Shown here: positions 24,001 through 35,200 of the stretch, one piece after another
Position numbering within the stretch: position 1 is the stretch's first letter
How the letters are laid out: each line of letters starts with the position of its first letter
DNA from: Mrakia gelida
Taxonomy: Eukaryota; Basidiomycota; Tremellomycetes; Cystofilobasidiales; Mrakiaceae
Direction: 5' to 3'
Length of the DNA stretch: 64,000 bases
NCBI GenBank assembly: GCA_024345305.1
Contig: BRON01000008.1
Location: forward strand, 1,488,001-1,552,000
Translations under genes and position numbers: made by a program
The notes under the pieces: generated by a model
Database searches by the model: none
The model's input: the letters and a program-made list of their open reading frames with translations, nothing else
Told to the model about the DNA's origin: nothing

Positions 24001-26031
24001 CTGAGTTCGTTATCCGTTAAACCGACGCTCTTTTTTTGCGCATCATACTGCTACACACTTTGCGCTTGAGCTGACAGTCTTATCGGTTCCTACTTTTGGT
24101 TCTAGCTCGTCAAGCACGAGGTCGCGAAAGTGGGTCCTCTATTCTTCGACTCTCGACGCAGCCTTCTTCACTCACTGACCTCCTTCTTCCCCGTCACTCT
24201 AGGAGACTCGTCCCTTACTCTGCTCAGGAAACTACCGACCTCCATCGATTCCTTCGAGAGAGTCAGTCTACCAAGGAGGCCCTTGAGAAGATGTCGACCC
24301 AGGTCGGTCGCTCTCCTTTCCTCTTCTTTCATCAACTTCCCCACACGACATCGATGCTTTCGCCCTCAACTCGAGCTGAGGCGTTTTACTCGATCTTTCA
24401 GTATCCTTGTCGATCGGTTCCCTCCATCCAGTCCTTCCTTTCCAAGAACAAGTCAGATTTCGTCGACGACGTCGCTGGCCACTCCAACTCGAACTCGAAA
24501 TGGGCCGTCGCCGAGGAAGAAGATCTCGTTCGACTTCTCGCTGCTTCTTCTGATCCGCTTCAGGTGATATTCGCGTCCTTCCACAATGAGGTGAGTCTTC
24601 CACGACCTGAACATCGAGCCGGCGTCGACGCTTTCTCTCGGAGGCTGGAGCCCTCGAAGCGTTCGACTGACTCACGCGAATCTTCCCTTCCACTCTTCCA
24701 GCATCCTACCAAAAGTCTCAATGCTATCAACAAGTACTATGGCCAGAACAGGGCACGTCTTCAAGAAGCAGCAGAGTCCCTGCAGAGGTGAGCTCGCCGT
24801 CGTCTCACGTCGCGTCGACGAAAGACTGACACTCGCCCGTCTCGATGTTATTCATCCTCGCATCGGATGCCAGGCCTTCGACTCAACCGCACATACCGTC
24901 CGAAGCTGATACTGGAATGGACGAGACCGTCGATGGGAGGAAGCAGTCCGATCAGAAGAAGAAGAGGACGTGGTTCGTCGACGCGTCTTCTTCGATTGAG
25001 CGCTCGTCTTCGCATATTGACTGGGTCTATTTCATCTCGCTCCATTTGAACAGGAACGGAGTCTTGGTCCCATACAGCAGCCAAGAAACGGACGATCTTC
25101 GAAGAATCCTTCGAGAGAACCGGAGCGCGGTCCAGGTCGCCGAGAAGATGTCGAAGGAGGCTCGTTCACCTTCTTTCTCTTCCTCTCTTCCGCTCGCTAG
25201 AATGCTGAGCACCGGTTTTTTCTCTCCTCTCCCCAGCATCCTCGCCGGTCAGCGAATTCGGTCAGGCTCTACCTTCAGCAGCACAAGACCGAATTCGTCG
25301 ACGAGCTCGCGACGCTCACTTCCTTCGCGCGATGGTCGACCGCCGAAGAGGAAGATCTCATCAGACTCCTCACCGGAGCCATCGGAATGGTCCAGAGTGT
25401 CTACGAGGCGTTTCATCAGGAGGTGAGCGCCACTCGACTCGAAGCTCGTTTCGTTCCCCTTCGATCCTTCGACTGACCTTATTTGCTCGCGCACTTTCTC
25501 CAGCACCCCTCGAGAACGGCTGCCAGTGCCAGAGATCATCACTCGAAGCACCGAAAACGCATCGACGAGGCAGTCCAAGCTTCAAGAATGGAATCTTCGT
25601 CTTCGTCGTCGTCGTCGTCCGAACTCTCCGTCGTCGGTTCCTCCTCCTCCTCGTCCAGCCATTCCTCAAACTCCGACACGGCCAGTACCTCTCCATCTGA
25701 GCCCACTTCTTCCTCATCCTCGAAACGAGCGTCGGACGATCAGTCGCAGCCGATCCTTCTCAAGTTCAAGCGACCCAGACTCTCGTCGAACGAACCCTCC
25801 TCGGTCGCGTCCGGATCCATCTCTCGATCCTCCACCACCCCTGCTCCACCGTCCTCTCAGCATCTAGCAAGCTCGGCTCCCTCCTTCTCGCTCCCCTTCG
25901 GCCTCCCTCGACTCGGCCGTCCTCCTCTTCCCTCGATGGCGACGGGCTGTGACGACGCGGGATCAGGCGAGGGGAATGGGGGAGCTGAGGAAGATGGGAT
26001 CGGCTCAGAGCTCGGGGATATGAGCGATTGA
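21095..26031 (+). CDS. BRCT-Myb protein B with about nine Myb modules (Rap1-like family)
   Basis: Largest member of the local BRCT-Myb family, probably nuclear. The BRCT-like domain is split by an intron as in genes A, C and D (FFLIYFDPASEKAGKL, then LSEASHVVVEPPSTLGDD and LTLRWIENSIRL). An acidic/lysine linker leads to Myb-like modules near 22.10, 22.38, 22.80, 23.40, 23.69, 24.20, 24.50, 25.05 and 25.33 kb. They alternate between an 'a' type ([W/Y]TxQExxDLxxxLRES) and a 'b' type (WxxAEEEDLVRLLA); the third is the divergent type seen first in gene A. Each is cut by a phase-0 intron immediately before an HPxRS/T-like motif and a YYxxHxxxF helix. The tail is Ser-rich with a basic KFKRPR. It lacks the C-terminal Cys motif of A, C and D. 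The eighth module's intron has a GC rather than GT donor. Start at 21095 is the ATG nearest the BRCT exon; function is inferred. Confidence 0.8.
22095..25585 (+). repeat. tandem array of Myb-like exon pairs in gene B
   Basis: Nine modules, each encoded as exon half 1 (helices 1-2), a phase-0 intron of about 55-100 bases, and exon half 2 beginning HSRRS, HPHRS, STDRL, HPRRT, HPDRS, YPCRS, HPTKS, HPRRS and HPSRT in order. Half 1 is 29 residues from the leading aromatic residue to the splice site in the 'a' modules that were counted (first and eighth), and this holds for gene D as well. Order by type is a-b-c-a-b-a-b-a-b. The pattern implies duplication of an a+b two-module unit with its introns. 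Confidence 0.75.
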
Positions 26032-26454
26032 AGGCGCAAAGTAGGGCTGGGAAGGTTGAGGTGCAAATAAGAGAGGGAGGAGGGTCGAGCGACGATTGGA
26101 CGAGGTCGAGCGGGTTTCGAACTTTTTTCTTCTTAGTTTCCTGGTAGCCCTCTAGTTCTCGTTCACAGCAGCAGCACTTCTTTACGACGTTCCGGCCTTA
26201 TGCAAGCCCCTCTTTTTCCTGACCTCTTTCTCGTTCGACGAGTCCGATCTCTGTTCGTTTGAAGAGACGCGTCGAGGTCGAGTTCTCGAGCTCGAAGCGG
26301 GTTCGACTCTGCGATGGCAACGAGAACGTCTCATGAAGGTCGACGGCCTGAGTTTTGATGCTAAACGAGAGTAACAACATATGTAGCTCCTCCTCAAAAG
26401 AGGGGACTGGAAAGAGAGAGAAAGATAAAAGGGTTCGTCAAGATCGTTTCCGCC
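26032..26454. other. convergent intergenic region
   Basis: 423 bases between the stops of gene B (+) and the P-loop kinase (-). Contains probable 3' UTRs of both. No gene recognised. Confidence 0.45.
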
Positions 26455-27897
26455 TCACCACCACCTCCCTCCTCCTCCCCTCCCTCCATCTCCCCAACCG
26501 ATTCTAAGTCTAACCGCATCTAAAGTTTGTGCCTCTCCGCTTCCACGGGCGACTCCGCTCCTCGTTCAGCCGCGAACGCGTACGCCTCCACATCAATCTC
26601 CTTCCCGTTCGCTCCCCATTCCGGATCGTCCTTCGAGTCGTACACGACCTTCGGCGGCTCCGAATCGGAGGAGTTGTCCACTAGGCGTAGGCGATGGATG
26701 TTCTGGGCGGAGGAGAGAGCTCGGACGGAACGAGGGGAGGAGAGGCGGGAGGTGTGTATCTGTTGGGAGACGAAGAGAGGTGAGCTCGACGTCGCGTTCT
26801 CCTTCCCTCGCGCCTCCTTCTCCGCGCTTCTTCTTTTGGAGAGCGTGATGAAACATTTGAGAAACTCACCTGCTGATCCGTAACGGTCCTCCCCGTCTTC
26901 TTCTCCCTCCTAGCAGCCCTATCCCTCATCCTCTCCTCATCAGCAAACACAAACAAGATCTCGACCCCGTACCCATCTTTGCTCAAACTCCTCATCACGT
27001 CCTCGAACCAGTCCGCACAGCTCAGCGAGCCGTCTACGACGATAGAGCGACCTTTGGAGCGTGCGACGGAAGTGAGGAGTTCTTGGAGGAGGGAGGCTTC
27101 GGGGTGGAGGAGGGTGGAGGTGGAGGCGGCGTTGGAGGAGAGGTATTGAGGTCGTTCGGGGAGGAGGAGAGCTAGTTTGTCGGGGTCGATCCTAAGTAGC
27201 GACAGAGCAGTGAACCGAAGAAGTGAGAGTCAGCTGGAGTTCTCTAAAAAAGGACGAGGAGGAAGAGCTTCGGTTTGGTTGGGAAGGGATCGAAACAAGA
27301 GCCAAGGGTCGAATCGAACGGAGAGGAGGGAAGGAAGTCGAGCTTCGAGCTCACCAAACGAAGTCCTTCGGCAAACATATCTTCCCGTTCCTCAAGAACG
27401 TCCTCAACACATGTCCCTTCCCCGCTCCCATCCCTCCACTGGTAAACAGCGCTACTGATGGACTCCTAGATCCTCCTGGTGAGCTCGATCCAGACGGACG
27501 AGTTTGGACGGAGTCACAGAGCTTGCACTCTTCTTCGTGGTCCTCCCCTAGCACTTGGGCCACGATTTGATCTTGAAGGCTGGGTACGAGAGTAAAGGTG
27601 AGAGAGAAGGGAGTATTTTGATGAGCTTTTGGATGTTCTGAAGGGATGAGAAGGAGAGAGGAGAAGGGCGAGAACGTACAGCTGCCTCTCCTTTGAAGGG
27701 ACTTCGTGGTACGAGTAATCCAAGTTGGCTCTCGCTTCCCTCCACGGTCCTGAATGATATTCCTTCTTCTTTAGTTCATCGCGAGAGGGTGGATTAGGAT
27801 CTGCGTAGAGCTGAGCTGTTGAAGATTGGAGTTGTAATGGTGAGAGCGTGGGAGCTGGTTGACCGAGGGAGGTGGGTGAGATTGGGAGGGGGACCAT
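26455..27897 (-). CDS. zeta-type P-loop kinase domain protein
   Basis: Contains a P-loop nucleotide-binding domain of the zeta family (a phosphotransferase fold shared by bacterial zeta proteins and many stand-alone fungal proteins). Seen: Walker A GGMGAGKGHVL after a hydrophobic strand, then FVWIDPDKLALLLPE, a conserved aspartate segment, SIVVDGSLSCADWFEDVM, and VEILFVFADEERMRDRAARR with an arginine-rich lid. The N-terminal part (about 60-100 residues) is Ser/Pro-rich and could be a targeting sequence. 27897 is the first in-frame ATG; the frame stays open upstream to 28038 without ATG, so an upstream spliced start is possible. The C-terminus is a Gly/Arg-rich tail. There is no antitoxin-like partner next to it, so a toxin role is not suggested; substrate unknown. 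Confidence 0.7.
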
Positions 27898-28276
27898 CCG
27901 ACGAGCGTGCAGGGGTCCTTGGGAGAGGGAGGTGAGAGTCGAAGAGGACGAGGCGGCAGCAGCAGGGAGAAGACGACGGGTTAAGAGCGAGGTAGCCACG
28001 ATGGGCGAGATCTCCGGTTGGGGGAGAAAGAGGGACAATGGGCTGATTGAGCGTTGGGAGGAAGAGAAGAGTCGGGAGCCAGCGAGAAGGAGGAGGTCGA
28101 GAATTCAAAGTAGGTGACGAGCTTAAACCCCAACGACAGCTCGACCTTCAAACAAATTTGCCCAAACTCAACTTCTTCGGATTTTCGACAATCTCATCAA
28201 GCTCTACGGACCCTCTCCAACTTGAACGAGCTCCCCAAACGCATCCGAACCCTCCTCTCCCTCCTCCTCCTCGCAA
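27898..28276. promoter_or_regulatory. divergent promoter, P-loop kinase / MYND gene
   Basis: 379 bases between two divergent starts, possibly shorter if the kinase begins upstream. No TATA box or operator recognised. Confidence 0.4.
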
Positions 28277-29387
28277 ATGTCCGACGACGACGAAGAAACT
28301 ATCACTGCCGTCCTCAACCAGCAGTGCCAGACCTGCTTCAAGAACTGCACCTCTCAGGAGGCTATGAAGTGTGGAGCATGCAAATCTGCAACATACTGCT
28401 CAAAGGTCAGCCTCCCTTCCGTCCCGTTCTTCGCCTTCTCGTTGTTGAGCTCGAGCTCACCTCGTTCCCTCCTTCCTTCCCGCTTCAAGGAGTATCAGGT
28501 TCGTCGCGTCTCTCTCTGTCTCTCGCCCCCCGTCCCTCTCGGATCAATCTGACCTTTCTTTGGTCTGTATAGAAAGCTCACTGGAAAGCTCACAAAATTG
28601 ACTGCCGAGCCAGGACCGCCCGCAGAGCCATATTCACACTGTTTCAGCCCTCTTTCACACCCCATAACATGAAAACTCTTCACCGCGCAAGAGTAAAGCT
28701 GCTGTTAACATATTCATTTGCTTGAAGGAGGGTAAAAATTGTGGCCAAGATTACAGTAAAAACAAGACCCAGAGTTGCTCCTCATCGGTTTCCTGCAACT
28801 AGTGAGTGGTGGCTGAATGTCACACTACATCCTGATGCTAGTAATAGGATTCGGAGAGGCTGAGCCCATATCATACGACGAGGTATGTTTCCGCACCCTC
28901 CCTGCTCCCCGCCTTCCTTCGTTCCTTCCTCCCTCTCTCTTCCCTCGAAGACCGCCGTCGTTGTTTTGCGGGTTCGTTCGATCTGACGCGTCGTCTTGTC
29001 GTTCTCATTCGTTTTGCAGCTCACCGCCTCCTTCCCCACCCTCCCTCAACTCAGCCAACTCTCCACCAACCGCACGAAGTTCGAGAAGGAGATGCTCGCG
29101 AGAGGGGAGAAGGACGGACATCAGCTTTTGTTGGTTTTGCTTTCTGGGTGAGTGGGTTTTCATTCGACGTGTCGTTGTTTCTTTCTCTCCTCCTTCTTTC
29201 TTCGGCTCTCTCTCGAGGGTTGACTGACCGAGCTTCGTTTCGTCATTCATTTGGGTGGGCTTTTTACAGCGTCACCATGAACATCGTCCCCTTCGTGACG
29301 CACGATTCGTACTTGGACGAAACGAGGACTCGATTGATGTGGAAGGAGGAGTTTGCGAAGATTGTGAAGAGGGGGGTGTCGATCTAG
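28277..29387 (+). CDS. MYND zinc-finger protein, altered finger and unresolved middle
   Basis: The N-terminus reads CQTCFKNCTSQEAMKCGACK, then SATYCSK and KAHWKAHKIDC, a MYND finger that normally mediates protein-protein contacts in nuclear regulators. The position expected to be Cys in the 'CxxxCQ' part is Tyr here (exon GAGTATCAG), so one zinc ligand is missing. After the finger the frame hits a stop near 28724. A later set of exons reads on from about 28817 (YILMLVIGFGEAEPISYDE, LTASFPTLPQLSQL, VTMNIVPFVTHDSYLDE, ending KRGVSI). The join between the two halves could not be resolved. DNA at about 28600-28860 is visibly less GC-rich with A/T-ending codons, unlike its neighbours. It could be a real gene with several tiny introns, or a decayed one. 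Start at the ATG before DDDEETITAVL. Confidence 0.55.
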
Positions 29388-29710
29388 TGACAGTTTGCAT
29401 GGAGCGGATTCTTTTCGTCGGATCTATGTGGATGCGGGGGAATCGTCGGGGGTCCGAGCCTCATTAGTTGGGGAACAAGCGAAGCGAAAGAAAAGACGAT
29501 CTCGACGCGTCGAGCTTTTTCCCGCTCGCTCTTTCGCCCCCCTTTCCTCTTTCCCCCGAGCCATCTGATCGATCCACCCACCCACGTTCTCTCTCTCTCT
29601 CCCGCACTCGAGCATCTGTTCTCCTGATCAAGCTCCAAACCAATTCATTCATTCAAGATCGTTTCACCACTCCACCTCCTCCCGTCCTCCTCCTCCCTCT
29701 CTCCGGCCTC
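29388..29710. other. convergent intergenic region
   Basis: 323 bases between the MYND gene stop (+) and the VPS36 stop (-). ACGCGT lies near 29507. No gene recognised. Confidence 0.45.
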
Positions 29711-32101
29711 TCATCTCCCCCCAAAATCATTAACCTCCCTCCACTCCACCCCTTTCATCCAATTCGCCCACCACCTCTCCCCTCCCGCTCCCGCACCCCC
29801 TTGACTATCCCTCACCACCTCCCCGTCCTTCATCTCCAACTCCCAAACCAGTTCTCCAGCAACGCCCACGCCGATGTCCTCTGCGAGGGCGAGTTCGATG
29901 AGGGAGAGGGATTCGGTTGCGAGGTTGACGCCTGCTTCTGGGGGTGAGGAGGCGTTTTGGGTGGAAGTTGTGGTTGGTGAAGGGAGGGAAGAGGGTTGGG
30001 AGGAAGCGGGAGCAGTCAAAGTGCGAAGAAGCCTCGAACGGAAGGACGAAGGCGAGTGGTAAGGCGTGTGAAGGAGGGTTTGGCGAGTTCGTCGGAGGGT
30101 TAGAGGGGAGATGGGGGGTGTTGTGAATTGGGAGAGGAGGGGGAGGAGGAGAGGGAGGGTTTTGGGTGGGATGAGGGCTGGCGAGAACGAGACCGAAAAC
30201 AAGCACGCGACGGGTCAATTTCGATTCGTTTTGTCCTCGTTCTCCCACTCGCTCAAAAAGCAAGTTCGAGCTCGACTCACCAACTCCTCTAGCTCTATTC
30301 CAAGCGCACCACACTTCGTCCAACCCAATCAAGCCTCTTCCTTTCTTCCCCTTCGGTCCTCGTCTCGTGTCGACCATCAAACCCCCCTCGCCCGTCAACA
30401 ACCCGCCCAGCTCCCTCGCTAGCTCTCGAAGGTACGCCCCTTCCTCCTTGGAGGTAATCATGTCCTGTGTGACTGCTGGAACGGCGAGACCGAGCTGGAG
30501 GAGGGTGGAGTGGATTTCTTGGGAAGCGGCGGAAGACGCGTCGCCGGGAGTGGAGTTGTTGGTTTGTTGGAGGCGGAGGGAGAGGGAGGAGGCTAGTTTG
30601 ACCTGTAGGACGAGAAGAGGGATAGCAAGGTCAGGTTGAAATGGGTGTGGGAGAGGGGAGGGAAGGAGAGAAAGGAAGAGAGGGGAGGAGGACGAGAGAG
30701 AGACGAACCATCTCGGAAGCCTTCGCCATGAGGGATTCGAGATCGCGTAAGGAGGTGTCGATGGAGGTGGAGCGAGTCGCGTCTTCCACGCTTAATGTGT
30801 TGAGGATCCGATCTGTTGGAAAAGATACCGGGCTGAGTCTTCCAGAGCGAGAAAAGGAAAGGGCGAGAAAGAGAGTGAAACGAACCGATCCCTCCAACTC
30901 CAGGCCGACCTTCCACAGGCGTCGACGTCCCGCTAGCTGAAGGACTGCCTCCATTCGTCGTCGATGTATTCAGAGTCAACCGAGGCTGCGAAGCGAAACG
31001 AAAACGAAGTCAGATCCGAATGACGAGAGACGCGACGTGTCGAATCTCGACTCACCTCCCCACCCGCCCACGCTCGATCAGCCAGCGCACGTTTGAGCAG
31101 CTTGTAAAACTCCTTCTCGCCACCTCTCCTGAAACTCAACCGCACCGTACTAAGCTTCTCTGGACCTCCTCCTCCTGGTATCGATGCTGACGGCACGACG
31201 ACGACGGGTTGGGAGGCGGAGGGAGGAGGCGGACCTGACCGCGTTGAGCGAGAGGGAAGGGGAGACGAGCACATCTCGCATTCTCTGAGGGATGAGTGGT
31301 TGAGGAAGGTGCAGATTGGACAGGCGATCTCTCCTCCTGTTGAAGTTGGATCGATGTCCGGCGATGGTGGTGGAGGGGTGGACGAGGGAGTTGAGGCTGA
31401 GGTTGAGAAATGAGTTGAGCTCGGTCTTGAGGAGGGGACTGCCGCCATGGACGCTTCCTTCGATACACCACACATCTGGCACTTGACCATCTTGTCCGTC
31501 GCTCCTGGAGGTGGTTGAGGGTTGGCGAATCCGCATAGAGGGCAGGGCCAGCCGGTGGAGGACGCTCTTGACGACGAAGGGGTTGGGGTTGGGGAGAGGA
31601 TGGAGGGGGAGGAGGATGGGACGATGGGAGATGAGCTTGAAGAGGTTGTTGTTGTTGTTACGGATGAAGCGAGGTAGAGGGTGACTTTTGCTGAGGAGGT
31701 GAGGAACCCGGCGTAGAATTCCGTTTGGCGGATGTGAGAGAGAGGGATCGAGAGGCCGTGAGGGAAGGTGGATCGAACATGGGACGACGAGGGGGAAGAA
31801 GGACCAGCGGAGGATGCAGGAGGATTCGGAGGAACGGCGAGGAGGATTCGATGAGTGCTAAGATGCACGGTGAGCACGTCGAGTGGAGCGGGGAGCTTGG
31901 TGTTGCTGCAGAGAGAAAAGGAGCTTGAGCTTCGGAGAAATGAAGGGAGGCAAGGAAGGGAGAGTTGAGCTCGGCGGAGGAGGAGGGAGCTCACGATTCG
32001 TAGAGACCGACGTAGGGAAAAGGCTGAGAAGCTAGTTCTTCAGAGTGAAAAAGGACGGCTTGAGGCGACGGTGATGGTGGAAGAGGTGAAAAGTGTTCCA
32101 T
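29711..32101 (-). CDS. VPS36: ESCRT-II subunit VPS36
   Basis: Endosomal sorting complex subunit that binds phosphoinositide and ubiquitin and delivers cargo into multivesicular bodies. Order: GLUE domain start (FPYVGLYES, then LDVLTVHLSTHRILLAVP), two NZF zinc fingers inserted in it (WPCPLCGFANP...KCQMCG and IACPICTFLNH...ECEMC), GLUE end (VRLSFRRGGEKEFYKLLKRAL), then the EAP30 winged-helix region (TSKEEGAYLRELARELGGLL, MVDTRRGPKGKKGRGLIGLDEVW, and LALAEDIGVGVAGELVWEL). The insertion of two NZFs matches the arrangement in budding yeast Vps36. Start at 32101 (MEHFSPLPPS) opens the exon carrying the first GLUE strand. Shares a short divergent promoter with VPS53. No key residue is obviously missing. 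Confidence 0.92.
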
Positions 32102-32273
32102 CCCAAGGAAAAGGAAGGAAGGGAGAGGGAGAGCAAGATGTGGTTGGCCGTCATCGAAACCGACGAGCTCGTTCGCCCTTCCTCTCGCTCTGAAGCTCAA
32201 ACCGCCAGCAGCTCACTTTTACTCATCTTCTCTTTCTCCCCATCTCGTTCTCCATCCATTCCCCTTCCTACGG
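32102..32273. promoter_or_regulatory. divergent promoter VPS36 / VPS53
   Basis: Only 172 bases separate the two ATGs, so two endomembrane-traffic genes share one promoter. No TATA box is evident; the sequence is CTCTTTCTC-rich on the VPS53 side. Confidence 0.5.
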
Positions 32274-35200
32274 ATGGATATCCCTCTCGTTCTGAGCTCT
32301 GAGCTTAACCTGAAGGAGGTCGTCGATGCACTCCTCCCAGATGGCGAGTCCTCCCTTCCCTTCCCTCCTCTCCTTCCCTTCTTTTTTCCGAGCTCCCTCG
32401 CTTCCTAAGCCTTCTACCCGAGCTGACTATATCTTCTCCCTGTCCTGGCCTTAAAGAAGAATCCCTGTCCCAAGCCGCCCTGGTCCAATCTCGCCTCCGG
32501 AATCAGCTTCGAGAGACTCGCGATGAGATCGCCTACCTCCGCGCAGAACTAGACAAGGATCAGAGCTCAAACAGAATTCAGATCATTCAGGAACTCATCG
32601 TAGTAAGTCCCCTAACACCCACCTTACTCCTCTCCGTCTCTCGCTTGAGGAAGAGGCGGCGAACGAGCTGCAGCAACGACCCAACCCAAAGCTCACCTCC
32701 TTCGCCTCGCTGTCCCTCCCCTTCCCTTTCTCCAGGAGCTCCTCCTCCAAACGAATCGCATCAAGGAGAAGGCCACCGAGTCCGAAGCCATCGTCAGGGA
32801 CATTACGAGGGACATCCAAACCCTCGACAAAGGAAAGAAGAACCTCATGGCTTCCATCACCATCCTCAAACGACTTCAGATGCTCGGTGAGCTCAGCTCG
32901 ACCTCCTTCCCCCTTCTCTCTCTCGCCTCCGCCCTGCTCACCTCCCCTCGTTTATTTCGTCTGTAGTCACCGCCCTAAGCCAACTGGAGTCTCTCGTACC
33001 CTCCAAACGATACAGAGAGATCGCTTCGAGTCTGCTTGTACGTTCTTTCTCCCTTCTGTTAAGCTTCCGAGAGAGGCTCGAGCTGACCTTCGCGTTTTGC
33101 GTTCGTTTCGCAGGCCGTCAAAGAGCTCTCGATAGCGTTCAAACCCTACGTGACCGTCGATCGAGTAGCTGCGATGTACAAGACTGTGCAGGAGAGGCAG
33201 AATCAGTGTAGGGGCTTGGTGACGGATGAGTTTGAGGCTTTGTGAGTCGAACTGTTCCACCCGACCTCCCTTCGTCGCGCGACGACGCTTGGTGTTTCTG
33301 GAGCGAGAGAGAGAGCTGAGAGCTGACTTTGCTTGGCTTGGATGGGATAGCTTCGTACCTGAAGCGAACAAACCTCCTACGAACCCGACGACGTTGAGTG
33401 AGGCTTGTGCTGTGGTGGACGTGTTGGGGGATGAGGTTCGGTGAGCTCTTCGTTTCACTTCTCTTCGGTCTCTCGTTCGCTGCTCGTTCGAACGAGCTCC
33501 ACCTCGTCGAGAATGAGCTCGTAGATAGACCCCCACTCGCTCGAACCTTCTCGCTGACCCTCCTCTCTCGTCCTCGGATCACGATAACAGAAACTCCCTC
33601 CTCGACCGATACGCGACGCTCGAACTGAGGGAGTACCGAAGGATCTTTCGTTCTACTGATGAGGTGAGCATTCACACCAATTCATCCGATCCCTCCTCGA
33701 CCTTCACCTCGTAGTCACTCGTCGAAACATGTCTGACTCTCTTTTCGACGCGTCCTCGCTCACTCGCCCAGGCCGGTCAACTCGACAACATCGCCCGACG
33801 CTACGCCTGGTTCCGTCGGATCCTCAAAGCCCACGACGACGATCGAGAGAGGATCTTCCCTGAGAGTTGGAAGGTCGGACTGCATCTCTGTGCTAGGTTC
33901 GCTGAGGTTACGAGGTACGTCTCGCTCGCGTCTTCGTTCTTCGTTGTTCCGACGCGTCTCGCTTCGTTCGTCTCGAGTGAACAATCTGAGAACCGAGAGC
34001 TGACGTACGTTTTCTTTTCGCTCGGATGGAAATCGAACAGTCAAGACCTCTCCAACGTCCTCGCCAAAGTCTCCCCTCTCTCGGTCGGTGTGCTCATGGA
34101 GAGTCTGCAAGCAACGATCGCGTTCGAGCAGCAGATGAGCAAGAAGTACAACCTGCCTGTTCGTGTACCCTTCCTCTCTTTATCCCTCTCGGTCCCTTTC
34201 GCTTGGGCCGCTGGGTCGCGTCGAATCGAACCTGACCTCCCCTCGTCGCGTCGTTCGTTTCTTTTCGTCCAGTTCGCCGAAATCGTCCGCTCAGCCCTTC
34301 CTTCAACATCTTACGCCAGCCCTTTCACTCCCATCTCGACAACCTTCGACCCTTACCTTTCCGTTTACGTCGAGGCGCAGGATAAGTAAGTCCGACGAAT
34401 CGTTCAATCCAAATTCGAATCTCCCCTCCCCCTCCCCCTCCTTCCACTCGCCCGTCGTTCGCTTCCTGACCTCCTCTTTCCCTTTTCCACCTCCCTTCAC
34501 TTCGTTTCCGTCGTTTTGCAGAGCAATAGCAGACCTCCTCGCTCCCTCTCGAGGGCTCAAATCTCGATCCTCCCTGGACTCGGCTAACGCTGCTGGGTCC
34601 GTCGAAGGTGCGGCGCCAGTGAGGGTCCTGCCGAGCTCGACGGAGATGTTCTACTTCTATGGGCAGACGTTGGAGCAGTGTGCTAGACTGAGGTGAGTGG
34701 CTGAGTGGGTGGGCGGGGGAGGGCGGGTGGTTGGATGGGTGGGCGGGTGGGCGGAAGGGTGGAAAGGGCTGGGAGGACGAAAGAGAGATGAGACGAGACG
34801 AACTGACGCGCGTTTTTTTTTGGTTCGCGTTTGGGGTTCGATCAGTCGAGGGATCCCTCTGAAGGATCTGGTTAAGGTGTTTGGGAAGTGGTTGAAGGTT
34901 TATGCTGGTACGTCGTCTCCGCTACTTGTTTTTCTAGAGAACGAGAGCTTACCGGTACCATTTTGCTTTCGGCAGAGGACGTGTTGCTCAACTCTCTGAA
35001 GAGGTTTGTTCCCGTTTGCTCACAAGCTTGAACCTGGCTCGAGATAGCATATCACTGACCCCTTTTCGCGTCTTCGCTCGCAGAACCGACCCTACCGGCC
35101 GACGCTCGACGGATCGACGTTCAGTGGAGGGAAGAGCGAACACTCAAGAGCTGAGGAACACGTGTTTGGTGCTGAACACGGCTGAGTACTGTCATACTAC

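Noticed and set aside
18077..26031. Possible mating-type region because of the G-alpha gene next to a regulatory-looking gene
   Set aside because: No homeodomain pair, pheromone precursor or seven-helix receptor is present, and gene B is a BRCT-Myb protein, not a homeodomain factor.
26455..28276. Toxin-antitoxin module suggested by the zeta domain
   Set aside because: No small antitoxin-like gene is adjacent; the neighbouring MYND gene is unrelated, and fungal zeta-domain proteins are stand-alone.
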